Origin: Blastocladiella britannica
Taxonomy: Eukaryota; Blastocladiomycota; Blastocladiomycetes; Blastocladiales; Blastocladiaceae
Direction of reading: 5' to 3'
Length of the DNA stretch: 39,692 nucleotides
Assembly: GCA_025349905.2 (NCBI GenBank)
Contig: MU624623.1
Location: 1-39,692, forward strand
Shown one piece after another: positions 22,125-32,592 of the stretch. A program made the translations under genes and the position numbers. Positions within the stretch are counted from its first letter, which is position 1. Each line of letters opens with the position of its first letter. Under the pieces are notes generated by a model. That model had not been told where the DNA came from and did not search any database. It saw nothing but the letters and a program-made list of their open reading frames with translations.

Positions 22125-25100
22125 TCATCGAGCAACGACCCGCCATGGGTTAAGATATTGTCGAGCAGGCCGAAGCAATGGTGGAGATGGTGCCAGTGGA
22201 GGAGCCACGAACGCGCTCAAGTCCGTGATGGGGGACACTGCCGGAGATCCGAGCCTCGGCTCAGCGGCAAGCGGCGCCGATTGAATGGAGTCAGTGCGCA
22301 AGTACGGGAACGTTGCTGGCAGTGCGCTTGGCGAAAAGTGGCCATGTGAACTTGCAGCCGACCGCGTGGTCGCCGGGGGTGGCAGAGGCGATACAGACGA
22401 GGGATGTGGCCGCGGCGCGATCTGTCCACTCTCAGACACCCACGCGCCGTGCATGGCCCCGACCACGCCGTCCAGCAACGCCACGGTCGAGCCGATCATG
22501 GACTCGACCAGCACCAGCTGCTTCCACGCACCGACTCCACCGTCCGCGTCGCTGTCACCGTGGTCGATTCGTGACCGCTCGTCGTCGGCCCACCCTTGCA
22601 CCACATACAACGGGTTGCGCAGCTCGTGCGCCAAGTACAGCAACAAGTGGTGTTGTGACGCGTGCAGCCGCGCCGACTCGCGCACGGTGGCGGCTAGAGT
22701 GCGGTCGCGCACGCGCATTTCCGACACGTCGGTGAGCACCACCACGTGCGAGACGTGCGGGTGCCCCGGGGTCGGGGCCACGCCCGCGGTCATTTCAATT
22801 GTGGTCCGCGGCGCCGCGCATACCAGGTGCACGTCGAGCCGCGCGGCCTCGGGGGGCGTCGGGTACGTGCTGCTGGGCCGCACGAGCGCGGGGGACGGGT
22901 ACCGGTGAACGAAGTGGGGCTTGGCCTGTTGTTGTTGGTGACAGGTCGGTGCTGCTGGTCGTGGCAACTCGCACGATGGTGCCGCCGCTGCCATCGTGGT
23001 ATTAGTAGCAGCAGCAGGTAAAGCGCCCGACATGGTCAAGGCTGAAGGGCGCGTCGCCGACAATCCCAAGAGCGTCGCAGTGAGCGAAGACGATGGCGAG
23101 GTGGACGGTTGAACACTGGCGGTAGTGCCGCTGATTCCCGGCGGCTGAGGCACCTGGTTGAGAACCGACGCGTGCGGCGTCTTGCTCGGATCTTCGGGCG
23201 GCGTGTGCAGCGCGTCGGTCCCGTCCTTGCACTGGGTCGCGACCACGCGCACTAGCGCGTCCAGCGACGCAATCTCGGTCACCGCCGACCGACCCGTCAG
23301 GTCCAGCAGCGGCCCATTGACGCCCTGAATGTCGCCAGCCTTGTTGATCAGGATCATTGGGTTGGGCAGGGCTGCCAGTACCGCTTCGGCCGACACGCGC
23401 CATGCGTCCAGGAGGGATTCAACCTGTCCATTGTTTTTGGTTTAGTGTTAATCAACGTACGGTGAGATGAAAGAAGCATGGTGCACATACCTTCCACAAT
23501 GCCAGCATCCGGTCCATGGCGCGGTACGCCAGCCACGCGACCACCAGTGCCGCCGCCGATGCCAAGTGGCTGGCGACTACGGGTGCGCCGCCAAAATACT
23601 GGCTGACAAACGACTCCAGCGGCGTGCACGCGACAGTCCAGGTGGTGTCGGCGACGCGGAACGCCACCAGCTGCGTCTCGTTGTGCCCGTCGACGCGCGA
23701 GACCACGCGCTCGTGGTGCACGCTGCGGGCCACGTCCATGCCACTGACCGACAGCGACATTTGCATGCGCAGCCGCGTCGCCGCTGGCTGCATGGTCGAG
23801 TGCGCGTACGATCGAAGCTATCACATTAAGTTTAGTTTTTGGTCCATGAAAATGCCAAAATATGAAGAACGCACATCCAAGACCGTGGTGACCATAAACG
23901 TCACATTGTCGGCCGCCCGATCAGCCGGATGCGAGAACAGCAGCATCCCCGGCACCAGCGCGGTACCGTCGTCGTCGTTACCCGTCCCATGTCGGCGCCG
24001 ATCTCGAACCGACCCCGAGCCCTCGTCTAAGGTCGGAAATGCAAGCACCACGACGGTGGTGGCCGCCACCTCGGCCGTGGATCCGGGGGCCGCCACCGTC
24101 GAAATGGCAGGGACGCGCACGCCGCTGTTCAAGTTGAGCCCGTCGATCCCGGGGGTCAGCGGCACGGACGTGAGAATGGGCCAGTACGCGGCGTTTGGGT
24201 CGTTGTCCCATCCCAGGACCGAGGGCGGGTACTCGGGGACCAGGATGGGCGACTTGGACAATGGTAATTCTGGATCCATTGTTGATGTCGATGCATTAGC
24301 ATACAATGGCACTACTGCTATTAGTATGGACTCTTGTTGGCGATGGTCATGGTGGCCATGGTGAGCAAACAAGTCTCGGGCGGGCGGGTCGTTGAACAGG
24401 GCCGATCGGTACCGCGAGATGGCAGTCCCGTGCAGTTGTTCCCACTGAGCACGGTCGGCGACTGCAACGCGCTGGGCTACATTGAACCGAGCAAATGCAA
24501 ACTGGGGTAGCGAGGCTCCAAATGCGGCAATGGCACCTATTATTCCCATTTGAAATGAGTGATGAGTCAGACTCGAATAAGGTTTCAATAAGGTTAAATG
24601 CATGTACCCCGATTCGGCAGAGACACGGACGCGACCAAGTACGACCGCAGCACCTTGGGCAAGTCCACCACCAGCGTCTGCAAGTCAAATTCGAGCCGTG
24701 TGGCCTGCTGACGGCAATGCGATGCCACCACCGCCTCCAACGCATGCCGCTGGGCCGCACGCACCGCCGACTCGGTGGCCATCGCCAGCACGATCGCCGC
24801 GGCCAGGGTCAGCAGAGGCGCGCCCCACAGGAACGCGCGGGCCATCCAGTCGGCGCGCGTCACGACCGTGGTGGTAGGCGATTTCGCAGGTCGCAATGGT
24901 GCCGCTGATCGCCGCGTCCCCGAATCACAATCGCGGGATCTGCGCCGTCGATGATGTGGCGGTGGCGGGAGTGGTGGAGGTGGCGCAGCCGCGGCAGAGG
25001 CGAATGGCGACGCATTGGGCGCGGAGGTGGCAAAGGTGGTCCCTGCCGACATCTCAAACCGTGGCGACGCCGCAGAGCCCCGAGCCAAGCCAATGCTGAG

Positions 25101-25262
25101 GCTGGTGATGCTGCTACCACTACTTCCCCGGCGCCGGCTAGCTCGGCGGTGGCGGAGCAGGGCGGCGGTCGTCATGGGCACTGGAGAGGCAGCAATAGCC
25201 GAATGCTGGGCGGCGGCCGCTGCAAGATCGTCCAGCAACAGTCGGCCGGCGTCTTGAGGCAT
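22125..25262 (-). CDS. CHASE-PAS-HisKA sensor protein lacking the HATPase domain
   Basis: Four exons (25262-24608, 24536-23875, 23817-23491, 23423-22125) join in frame to 980 aa; introns are 57-71 nt. Order: a cytosolic Pro/Ala/Arg-rich head (1-140), TM1 (about 142-163), an extracytosolic CHASE-like sensor (about 180-515, with ASLPQFAFARFNVAQRV and WEQLHG), and TM2 (about 519-537). A PAS domain follows (NPMILINKAGDIQGVNG, then a 140-residue low-complexity insertion, then HVVVLTDVSEMRVRDRTL). Next is a HisKA helix pair with the H box LAHELRNPL (His814) and a second helix to about 875. The last 110 residues are Pro/Ser-rich. No N, G1 or G2 box and no receiver domain are present, and the subtilase end leaves no room for more exons. 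It may need a partner kinase for phosphorylation or act as a dominant regulator. Confidence 0.85.
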
Positions 25263-25736
25263 GGTAATAAAGAATCTGATTGTTCAGCTACTTGCTACAC
25301 CAGAGCAAGTTATGGCAAGGGAACGGTGTGAGAAGTGGGGTATGGTCGTCGCTTTTCGCGGATGGTTTGTGATGCTTTGTCTTGTTGTAATACTCTTTGT
25401 CTCCGGCCACTCTTTTTTTTTGGGGGAGTGGTTTTTTTTTTCTCAATTCGCCACAAGACAGGCAAGAGATGGAATGGATGGAATCGAGAAACAAGGGCTC
25501 GGTCGGTTTCGCCGGGTGCCATGGGTCAGAAAAGGAAAGAAAACGCATAATGCTAGTACAAGGGGGGGTATAGATCAAGGCAGGGCCAGTGTTTCTTCTC
25601 GGCACTGCGAGCGAGAGTGGGAGAACCAGAGTTATGACATTGATTGACTCTTAAATTGATTAAAGAAGGAATCGAAAGAGTGAATGTGCTTAACTTCCAG
25701 TTCGCAAGTTCTCACACGAAATAAAATCAAACAAGT
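25263..25736. other. Intergenic, no gene seen
   Basis: This lies upstream of the histidine kinase start and before the left edge of the proposed transposable element. It is AT-richer than the flanking genes and contains T-runs near 25410-25440. No conserved coding sequence or RNA fold is recognised; it presumably holds the kinase promoter. Confidence 0.5.
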
Positions 25737-25850
25737 CATCAGCAAACAGGAAAACCGGGTTTGGGAGCCCTGAAACAAGAATAACGACTCCCAAACTGAA
25801 TAACGGCCCTCTTTGCCTAATAAGGCTTTTCTCCTAATCAGGCACTAATC
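25737..25850 (+). repeat. Left terminal/subterminal repeat cluster
   Basis: Contains CATCAGCAAAC (25737-25747), CTAATAAGGCT (25817-25827) and the overlapping CTAATCAGG / CAGGCACTAATC block (25834-25850). Each has a partner at the right end of the proposed element, some inverted and some direct. Confidence 0.5.
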
Positions 25851-26393
25851 TGGTCCGTCACGACGCTGTAAAAACCACAATGTTTTAGTGCAAGTCGATT
25901 GGCCATACCGCATGCTGCAACCTATCCTTCAGGTCCCGCGCTGCAAATGTCCCCCATCGTCGTGGGGTGGGCAATGTTTCCGACTTGAATGCGTAACGCC
26001 GCTGGCCGGTCTTCTCGGCTTCCCGCGCCTTAAGAATATATTATATAGTATTACTAGGGTATTTCCCCTGTATATATGGCAAAATACTGCGTATCCCGCG
26101 ATATTTTTTTTTTCCTGGCGATTCAAGTCTCCAGCGTGCTGTAATGAATGCGCTCCGCCGCAAGCTCCGGTCCGGCCGCTCACACGTTGTCTAGCTGTTA
26201 GTACCATAATATACCCGTCCATTTTTATGTAAATTGTTTGTTTTTGTCCGTGGTCGCAGTGGCGATCGGTTGCTCTATTCCGTACCAGCGTTTTTCTTCA
26301 GCACATGTTCGAGATCGCGGTCCCCCTGGCTGTCGCCGGTATGCGATTCTTCTTATTTCGGTGGTATGAGCGATCGCACGAGCATTAATCCGT
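25851..26393. other. Non-coding left part of the element
   Basis: About 540 bp between the left repeats and the transposase stop. It is AT-rich, with no conserved coding sequence or RNA seen. Confidence 0.5.
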
Positions 26394-27554
26394 TTATTTC
26401 AACATGGCAGTGATCTTTTCATCCTCCAGCAACTGAAAGGTGTGCTGCTCAGCGTAGTGGTTGAGCACATAGACGCTAGGACCAAAACCCGTCCGTGCCC
26501 GCTTCGCCGTTGGCTCACCATCCGCGTCCCGCTCGATATGCACAACATGCGCGGCAGACACAATTGCACTGGCTGGGAGCAACAAGAACTGCCGTGGGGC
26601 CAATGCCGCCAACTGGATCATGCCGCCAAGCGACTCGTCGCACCGCCGCGCCATCTTCTCGATATACACAAAGTCGCGCACGTCACCTGATGGCAGGACG
26701 CATCGAGCGCAAATGAGCAGCCGGCCCACATACAGGGTCTCATTCTGCCCGTCGCCTTGGAGAAAGAGCAGGCCGCCCATCCGCGTCGCGTTCGCCGCCG
26801 TCTTGCTTGCGCCATACTCTGCCGCCACGTACTGGTGCACCGGGTCCAGCGCATACGGCGAATTGATGGTCAACAGGAAGCGGCGGAAGTAGTGGACTTT
26901 GGCGTCCTCGTCCGCAACCTCAGCCATGAGCAGCTGGTGGAACACTGGGTCAAACGATGCGGTCGCGTTGATCGTCTGGATATTGGCATTGCCTGTCCAG
27001 AGCTTGTGCGACAGCTTGTAACCCGTCACGTTGCGCTTGTCGCCGGTCGCAAGCCCGGTTTGGTCGCGCATGAGCTCCTCTACGTTGGAAAATCGAGCGA
27101 GGGTATCCTCGTCGAAAACCTCGTGCTCATTGCCATCCTTGTCGGTGTACGTGGGCTCGAACCGTGCCACCACGTCGCGGAGATGGTCCGACAGCGTGTT
27201 CCGCATCGACTGCCACGCGAGCATGTCACGCTGGTACTTGTTGGCGGAGAAATTGGTGCGCTGGGAGGCTGGCTTGACCGACACCGAGTGCTCGTGCTCA
27301 CCGCGCTGGGTCGACTGTGTCGAAAGCGGCCCGAACCGACGAACAAGTGTCGTATAATGCGACAACATGTGGAATTTGAGCGGGTACGAGTCGTCCAGTT
27401 TCAGCGATTCAGCGACTTGGACAAACACTGCCATAAATGTCGCCAAGGCCTCGTCCGCCTTGTCCAAATGCTCGTCCGTTGGAAGACGCACTGACACGAG
27501 CTTGTAAAATCGCGTGTAGGCAACCATCATCTCCAAGACCGGAATCATGACCTG
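26394..27554 (-). CDS. Plavaka-like transposase, C-terminal part (after frameshift)
   Basis: This open frame of about 385 residues continues the transposase core after a one-base shift in the A10 run at 27565-27574. It opens with MIPVLEMMVAYTRF and then DSYPLKFHMLSHYTTLVRRF, followed by GPLSTQSTQRGEHEHSVSVK. Plavaka and related transposases have a helix-rich segment with a conserved Glu/Arg and His motif in this position. The remainder (SANKYQRDMLAWQSMRN, then a beta-rich C-terminal region) fits the accessory end of the family. Without a frameshift or slippage this part would be translated only by internal initiation, so the element is either disabled or uses slippage. The stop at 26394 is about 540 bp from the left repeats. 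Confidence 0.75.
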   Translation of the reverse strand, partial: QVMIPVLEMMVAYTRFYKLVSVRLPTDEHLDKADEALATFMAVFVQVAESLKLDDSYPLKFHMLSHYTTLVRRFGPLSTQSTQRGEHEHSVSVKPASQRTNFSANKYQRDMLAWQSMRNTLSDHLRDVVARFEPTYTDKDGNEHEVFDEDTLARFSNVEELMRDQTGLATGDKRNVTGYKLSHKLWTGNANIQTINATASFDPVFHQLLMAEVADEDAKVHYFRRFLLTINSPYALDPVHQYVAAEYGASKTAANATRMGGLLFLQGDGQNETLYVGRLLICARCVLPSGDVRDFVYIEKMARRCDESLGGMIQLAALAPRQFLLLPASAIVSAAHVVHIERDADGEPTAKRARTGFGPSVYVLNHYAEQHTFQLLEDEKITAMLK

Positions 27555-29272
27555 GTTGTTGCTCTTTTTTTTTTCGGCCGCGTGTTTTGGCTTTCGGCTG
27601 GTCCTTCTTGTCCTCGTCGTTTGCCGCCGCTTCTACCTCACCATTTTCATCGGCGATGGCGACGACCGCCGTCACCATGGCGTTGAAGAGGCCGGCCACC
27701 TCGTACGCCTTCATCTTCGCGCCCTCGGACTTGAACGGCGATGAATTGCGGTTTGGCCAGGCATGGTACGGTTGAACCTTCTCACCCGTAAGCGAGAGAA
27801 ACCGCTCTTGGGTCGCCTTGCTCACCGCCAGATACCAGACTTTGCAGACGGCGTCCGTGACACCCAAATGCACTTGGTGGAGGTCACCGGCGGCGATGCA
27901 CTCGTGCACATTGCGGACGAGCTTGTAAAACGCGTTTTCCGAGTCGTACCGCCCCAGCTGCTCTTGTTCCTCGGGTTTGGTGGGTTCGTGCATGTGGACC
28001 CGAGTCACGGCACCTTTGTGCACCGAAAGCTCGCCGGAGATCACCTTTTCAAGAGGCAGCTCGCAAATTGCACATGGGCACTTCCCACGGCACCCGCGCG
28101 TGTTGGTGTACATGGCGGCCTCGGGCAGATCGCACGACGCATACAGAATATCGGGGAACAGCAGCAGCTTGCGACCGTTGAGCTCGACAAGGATGCCATT
28201 GATGCGCGCTGCTTGCCACGACGCGCCAAAGAGCACCGCCAGGCACGCGTGAAATACGCCACGCTGGCACGTTGAATGCAAGGCAGTCGGAAACTTCGAT
28301 TTTTTGAGGTCGTTCTTGGACACGATGGGAAAGTACCCGGCAGGCGTGAACAGGCGGTGCTGTGCCTTGGCGACAAGGTGCGCAGGCAAGTTTGCCAGCC
28401 CGATCATGACAGGGTGCGCCGATTTCTTGTTGGACACATCCGTCTTGTCCGAGTACATGGTGATCGGCACGTAAACCACCTCGTACTCTTTGTGTTCGGG
28501 CCTGACAAAACGGCAGACCCTCTCACCACGCCACTTGAGTTGTTTGCCTTTCTTACGACACATTGCCGATTTTTCCTGATCGATTTCCAGCAACCTGCGC
28601 CCTTCTTCGACGCCGACGCTGGACATGGCGTCAACATACGCGCGCGCGCCGTCCGCCGTCGTGGCCCGGCGCGGTTTCTCGATGAGGCACGCGGAAATGA
28701 CCGGATTCGTGATCCACGCCTTGATGACGTCGACCGGGTGGCAATAATAGAATGTTTGCGTGACCAGCTCCAGCGTCTCGGTCCGCGGCGGGGCCATCGA
28801 CCTACCCCTCGGGCGTACTTGGCGCTGGAGCGAAAAATCGATGGGGGATGATTGGACTGGATGCATTGACGGCAATTTCTGGGCGAGCGTGCGTGCTTGG
28901 TCGAAGTTCTTGATACCAATCGGGATGCAGGTACAACGCGCCTTGTACTTGTCCTTGATGCGCTTGTTGATAGTTGAGATGGGATCGAAATCATTGACCC
29001 CGTCCTCTGTGATCTCCAGCGAGCAAATATCCGGAAACGGCGCAATCGCTCGGCGGAGCGCCTCGCCCCCGCTAGGCTGCTTCGTCGGTGGCACGAGCCA
29101 GACTCTTGATGGCTCAACTTGGATACGGTGGGAATCCAGCACCGAGTGGAATCGTGACGACTGGCTGTGGGCGTCAGTCGTCATTACTTCCGTGTCCTCG
29201 AAACGCTCGTCGTGCAGGCCGTCGCTGTCGAACTTGTCGCAGCCGGTTTCATCGCCATCGCCATCGCCATCG

Positions 29273-29308
<36 letters not shown>

Positions 29309-29831
29309 TCATCGTTGCCGACATAAGAATTGAGATCGTTGTTGGTCTCGCCGTCGACCTCACCCTTGTCGTCGGTGTCTGCAGCGGACTCCTCTTCAAG
29401 ATCGTGTCCAATACAAGCGTGCAGGTATACGCTCGACTGCGGGGCGCGAGCTCAATTCCGGCAACTGCGACTTCGACCTCCGCGGCGCGATTCCCTTGCG
29501 TACTGGCGTGGGGTTCAGGATCGATGATTTCCAGCACATGCGTCAGCTCTGATCAATGTGGAACGTGTCAGCAAGGGCAGCTTCGTTTAAGGTATGTGAG
29601 TTCTTTTGTATATATACCAGGGTCCGACTCAACAACTGACAGAACCGGGACACGATTGCTTCGAGTGGCGCAAGGTTTTGAGGACGGCAATGCTGCCCCA
29701 GGCAAAGTTGTTCGGTTGCGTTCAGAGCAACCTTTGTGCACCATGCCGATGTGCGTCTTCAGTCCATTGGGGCCGAATGACTTTTCGCAATAGGTGCACT
29801 TGGCCTTTCTCGCCAGGTCTCCCTTGGTCAC
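27409..29831 (-). CDS. Plavaka-like transposase, N-terminal and catalytic part
   Basis: Exon 1 (29831-29618, 5' end uncertain, no ATG in frame) encodes a C2H2 zinc finger: CTYCEKSFGPNGLKTHIGMVH has the C-x2-C...H-x4-H spacing. A 69-nt intron (29549-29617) leads to a short exon from 29548. A further small intron or shift near 29440-29490 leads into an acidic Asp/Gly run and then the main frame (MTTDAHSQSS at 29184). The core carries landmarks of fungal Plavaka transposases: VVYVPITMYSDKTDVSNKK, AHPVMIGLANLPAH, RGVFHACLAVLFGAS, DLPEAAMYTN, a CPCAIC cluster and VRNVHECIAAGDLHQ. The family cuts and pastes DNA with a DDE-type catalytic domain. True homology to the next part is lost at the A10 run at 27565-27574; codons from there to 27409 are out of frame. 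Confidence 0.8.
29250..29313 (-). repeat. Asp/Gly-coding microsatellite in the transposase
   Basis: Plus-strand ATCGCC repeats run into a GTC trinucleotide run. On the minus strand this encodes a run of Asp followed by Gly-Asp pairs in the acidic linker between the zinc finger and the transposase core. It is likely length-variable. Confidence 0.8.
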
Positions 29832-30088
29832 TCACGTGAGTGCACCCGATCAGCCAACCACCGCAACACCATTACCGCCCATTTCTCTCCTCGTCCAACC
29901 TCCCGGCTCACAGCAGCATCACCTACACCATCAACTGCCCACCATCCGCTGGCACCAACAAAGACAAAAATGGTACGCTGTCACCCACTTTTTTCGTTCG
30001 TCTCCGTTTTCTTCGTCCTTCCTTGTGCTCACCGTGCCCCATTGTAAACGTTCGCTTTGTTTATCCCCCTTGTCGTCTCTACACACCA

Positions 30089-32347
30089 ATGACAATGACC
30101 ATCGATTCCGCCTTGGCCACGACACCAAACAAGGCCACCACCGGCAAGAAGAAGACCAACGCCAAGAGCACGACCACCGGCGGCAAGAAGAAGACCACGG
30201 CTGGCAAGAAGAAGACCATGCCCGCTCCTGCTCCCACACCGGACAAGCCTGCTACCAAAAAGCGTGCTCGAGCTGCCCCCACTAGTGGCGAGACCTTGGC
30301 CGCGGACACTGATGATGGAGGTAGTAACGTCGATACCACCCCTTTGGGCAAGGAAAGTGCCCCGACATCCAAGCACCCTCGCCTCTCGAAGAAGGCCACT
30401 GCCGCCGCTGCTGCCGCCGCCGCTGATGCTGCTGCCGCTGAGGCTGCCGCCGTCGCCACTAAAGAGCCGCGCGGCTTCATCTCTGGTGTGTCTCGTTTTC
30501 ATTTCCTTTATTTGTCCTCTCGAAGCTCACTACCTGCTCCTCACTTCAAATGTCAGGTGTGCACACATGCAAGCATTGTGGAAACAATACTTCACCCATA
30601 TTCATTTGCCAGCCACTTGACCGCAACTGCAGCAATAAGCTGTGCAGCGAGTGCATTGGCCCGAACGCCGAGTACTGCCGTGGCTGTGATAAGGACAAGT
30701 TTACCGACGCACCCGCAATGGGCAATTCCAGCCCCTGCAGTTCGTGCGGCGCGCTTGCGGTCCTTGAGCGCTGCGACAACTTTGCGGACAGCTGTAGTGC
30801 AATGTTGTGCTCCGGGTGCATTGCGGGATCCGCCTGCAAGAAGTGCGCTGATGCACCAGATGACGAGGGTGAAGAGGAGGAGACGCCTGCACCTGTAGGC
30901 ATCAAATGCGACATGACGCTCGCATGCAAGCCGATTCCGGCCCTGTCTGGAGACGCCGTTGGCAACGAGGAGAGCACGCTGGAAGGAGTATGTCATGGCC
31001 CTCATTGTTTTCGGCATCTTTCACGGTCTCATTACCCTGAATTAACAGCTTCGCGCGTCCACTGTTCTCCGCGCTGTCTTTCTTTTTGTTGGAGGCTGGT
31101 GGTGGTGCCCTGGCATGTTGAATCTCGAAGGCTCAGCGCTTGAGTGGGATAAGCACCTCGTCTGCCAATTTGAGGCAATCATGAACAAGTCGTTCCCCCC
31201 AAAATTTGTACGTTATTATACTCCTTCCTTGGCAAACTGATCCCGCACAATTTGGCGCTATTTCTGTCAGTACTCTGACCAAATTTCTAGCCTCCGCACC
31301 GAAATGAAGAAGCGTGCTGGCGACGTGTTCAAAGATCTCGTCCGGTCTGGCGAGTTGAGTAACGAGAAATTCATCAAGGCACGTGCAGGTCACCCCGAGG
31401 TGGTGGCCAAGATCACAAAGTTGTACCCGCGATTCAAGCAAACGCCCTTGTGGGCGTTCAGCCTGCCACTGAACCAGATCAGCTTGATTGTCTCGGAATA
31501 TTCCGCATACTTTGCCTGGCCACGCAAGTTTGCTGGAGATCGAGTGATCGTGAATGGTGCGCACCCTCGAATCAGGATGTTTGCACAGCAGATGATTCGG
31601 GGTACAGCAGCTACGACGCGTATGTATTTTATTGCATTTTATTCTGCTCAACTCACCATTTTTTTTCACAGGAATGACGATGATGGGCGCCGCATTTGCG
31701 TCTTGGGCAAAGGGAAAGGGTTCAGCCGACAAGGGGGTGGGCTCCAGTCGCCGCCAATGCCATGCCGACGACCCTTGACTCTCAATACTTGGCGAACGTG
31801 ATCGCGTCAATGTTATGCTTTGTACGACCACCAATTTTTATTCAATGCATCTGCAGTGGGCTCACAATCATTAATGGGACAGTTCCATCTCGGAAACATG
31901 GGCAAGCTTGATGACGACACGAAAGGCCGCATCCAAGATGTTTTCTTGCAGGTCACCCACGGGTTGCGGGCCTATCCGCCCCACGTGCAGCGGTACCTCT
32001 GGAAACTGTGGCACCCAGTAATTTTTGGCGGGTCTACGCGTGCTCCGGCTCAGGCTCCTCGTACCGAAAGGATCGACGAAGCCGCCTGGGACCAAATGGA
32101 AGCGACCAACGCAGCTGCCGATTTTTCTGGGGCAGAATCGTCGGACGATCACGACGAGCATGATGCCGGCGACGATCACGACGAGCCTGGCGCTGACGGC
32201 AACCGCGACGAGCATGGCGCTGGCGACGAGGAAGAGGGCGACGAGGAAGAGGGCGACGAGGAAGAGGGCGGCGAGGAGGAGGGCGACGAGGCCAGTGGGA
32301 GCGAGAGCAGTGGGGTCAGCGATTGTGACTGGAATATAGATTATTGA
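30089..32347 (+). CDS. Element-encoded protein: Lys/Ala-rich head, duplicated 8-Cys zinc-like module, acidic tail
   Basis: Six exons (30089-30485, 30557-30987, 31049-31207, 31271-31619, 31748-31821, 31883-32347) join in frame to 624 aa. The fifth acceptor (31747) is chosen because the nearer CACAG at 31671 leads to an early stop. Residues 1-130 are basic with GKKKT repeats and an Ala run. Residues 137-176 and 193-229 are two copies of a module: C-x2-C-x8/9-C-x6-C-x4-C-x2-C-x5/7-C-x2-C, the spacing of a cross-brace zinc fold (RING/ZZ-like) but not one I can name. A helical middle (MKKRAGDVFKDLVRSGEL) follows, then a tail rich in Asp/Glu/Gly tandem units. It is divergent from the transposase inside the same repeats, so it may be an accessory transposition protein, like the second protein of CACTA elements, or cargo. 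Function is not known. Confidence 0.65.
30149..30220 (+). repeat. GKKKT-coding tandem repeat
   Basis: Three imperfect copies of GGCAAGAAGAAGACC encode Gly-Lys-Lys-Lys-Thr in the basic head of the element-borne protein, possibly a nuclear-localisation or DNA-contact segment. Confidence 0.7.
32223..32290 (+). repeat. Acidic-coding 15-nt tandem repeat
   Basis: Four to five copies of GACGAGGAAGAGGGC (last ones varied) encode the Asp-Glu-Glu-Glu-Gly units near the C terminus of the element-borne protein. Confidence 0.85.
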
Positions 32348-32424
32348 TCTGACTATACAATGATTATGCGGTATTGTGGTATTATGGAAGCAGGGCAGGA
32401 TTAGGGTATACCCAGCGGAATAGG

Positions 32425-32574
32425 GCCTGATTATGGACGGGAGCCTTATTAGCCAAACTGACATGAATAGGTTGGTTGTCCTGATCAGGAAAAAGGGTTG
32501 GGGGTTGCAAGTCGTTGCTGATCAGGTAAAATCGCTAATCAGGTACTGTTCAGGCACTAATCCGTTTGCTGATG
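32425..32574 (-). repeat. Right terminal/subterminal repeat cluster
   Basis: Holds the inverted partners of the left cluster (GCCTGATTA 32425-32433, AGCCTTATTAG 32442-32452, GTTTGCTGATG 32564-32574) and direct copies CTAATCAGG (32535-32543) and CAGGCACTAATC (32551-32562). A CTGATCAGG-type motif also recurs between them. Confidence 0.5.
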
Positions 32575-32592
32575 TCAAGGCGCATTTGTATT

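Larger units (their letters stand above)
25737..32574. mobile_element. Proposed Plavaka-like (CMC-type) DNA transposon with a divergent second gene
   Basis: The interval holds a Plavaka-like transposase (minus) and a divergent spliced gene (plus). Both edges are AT-rich and non-coding and carry short related repeats. CATCAGCAAAC at 25737-25747 recurs inverted at 32564-32574. CTAATAAGGCT plus TAATCAGGC (25817-25827, 25835-25843) recur inverted at 32442-32452 and 32425-32433 with 7- versus 8-nt spacing. CAGGCACTAATC (25839-25850, 32551-32562) and CTAATCAGG (25834-25842, 32535-32543) occur in direct orientation. CMC elements typically have short inverted ends plus subterminal repeats bound by transposase. 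No clear target-site duplication is seen, so the exact ends are provisional. The right edge lies just beyond the stop of the NEM1-like gene (its 3' side). Confidence 0.6.

Noticed and set aside
31672..31779. Alternative exon after acceptor 31671 in the element-borne gene
   Set aside because: It reads well for about 35 codons but then stops; the acceptor at 31747 restores the frame into the next exon. Not excluded as a minor form.
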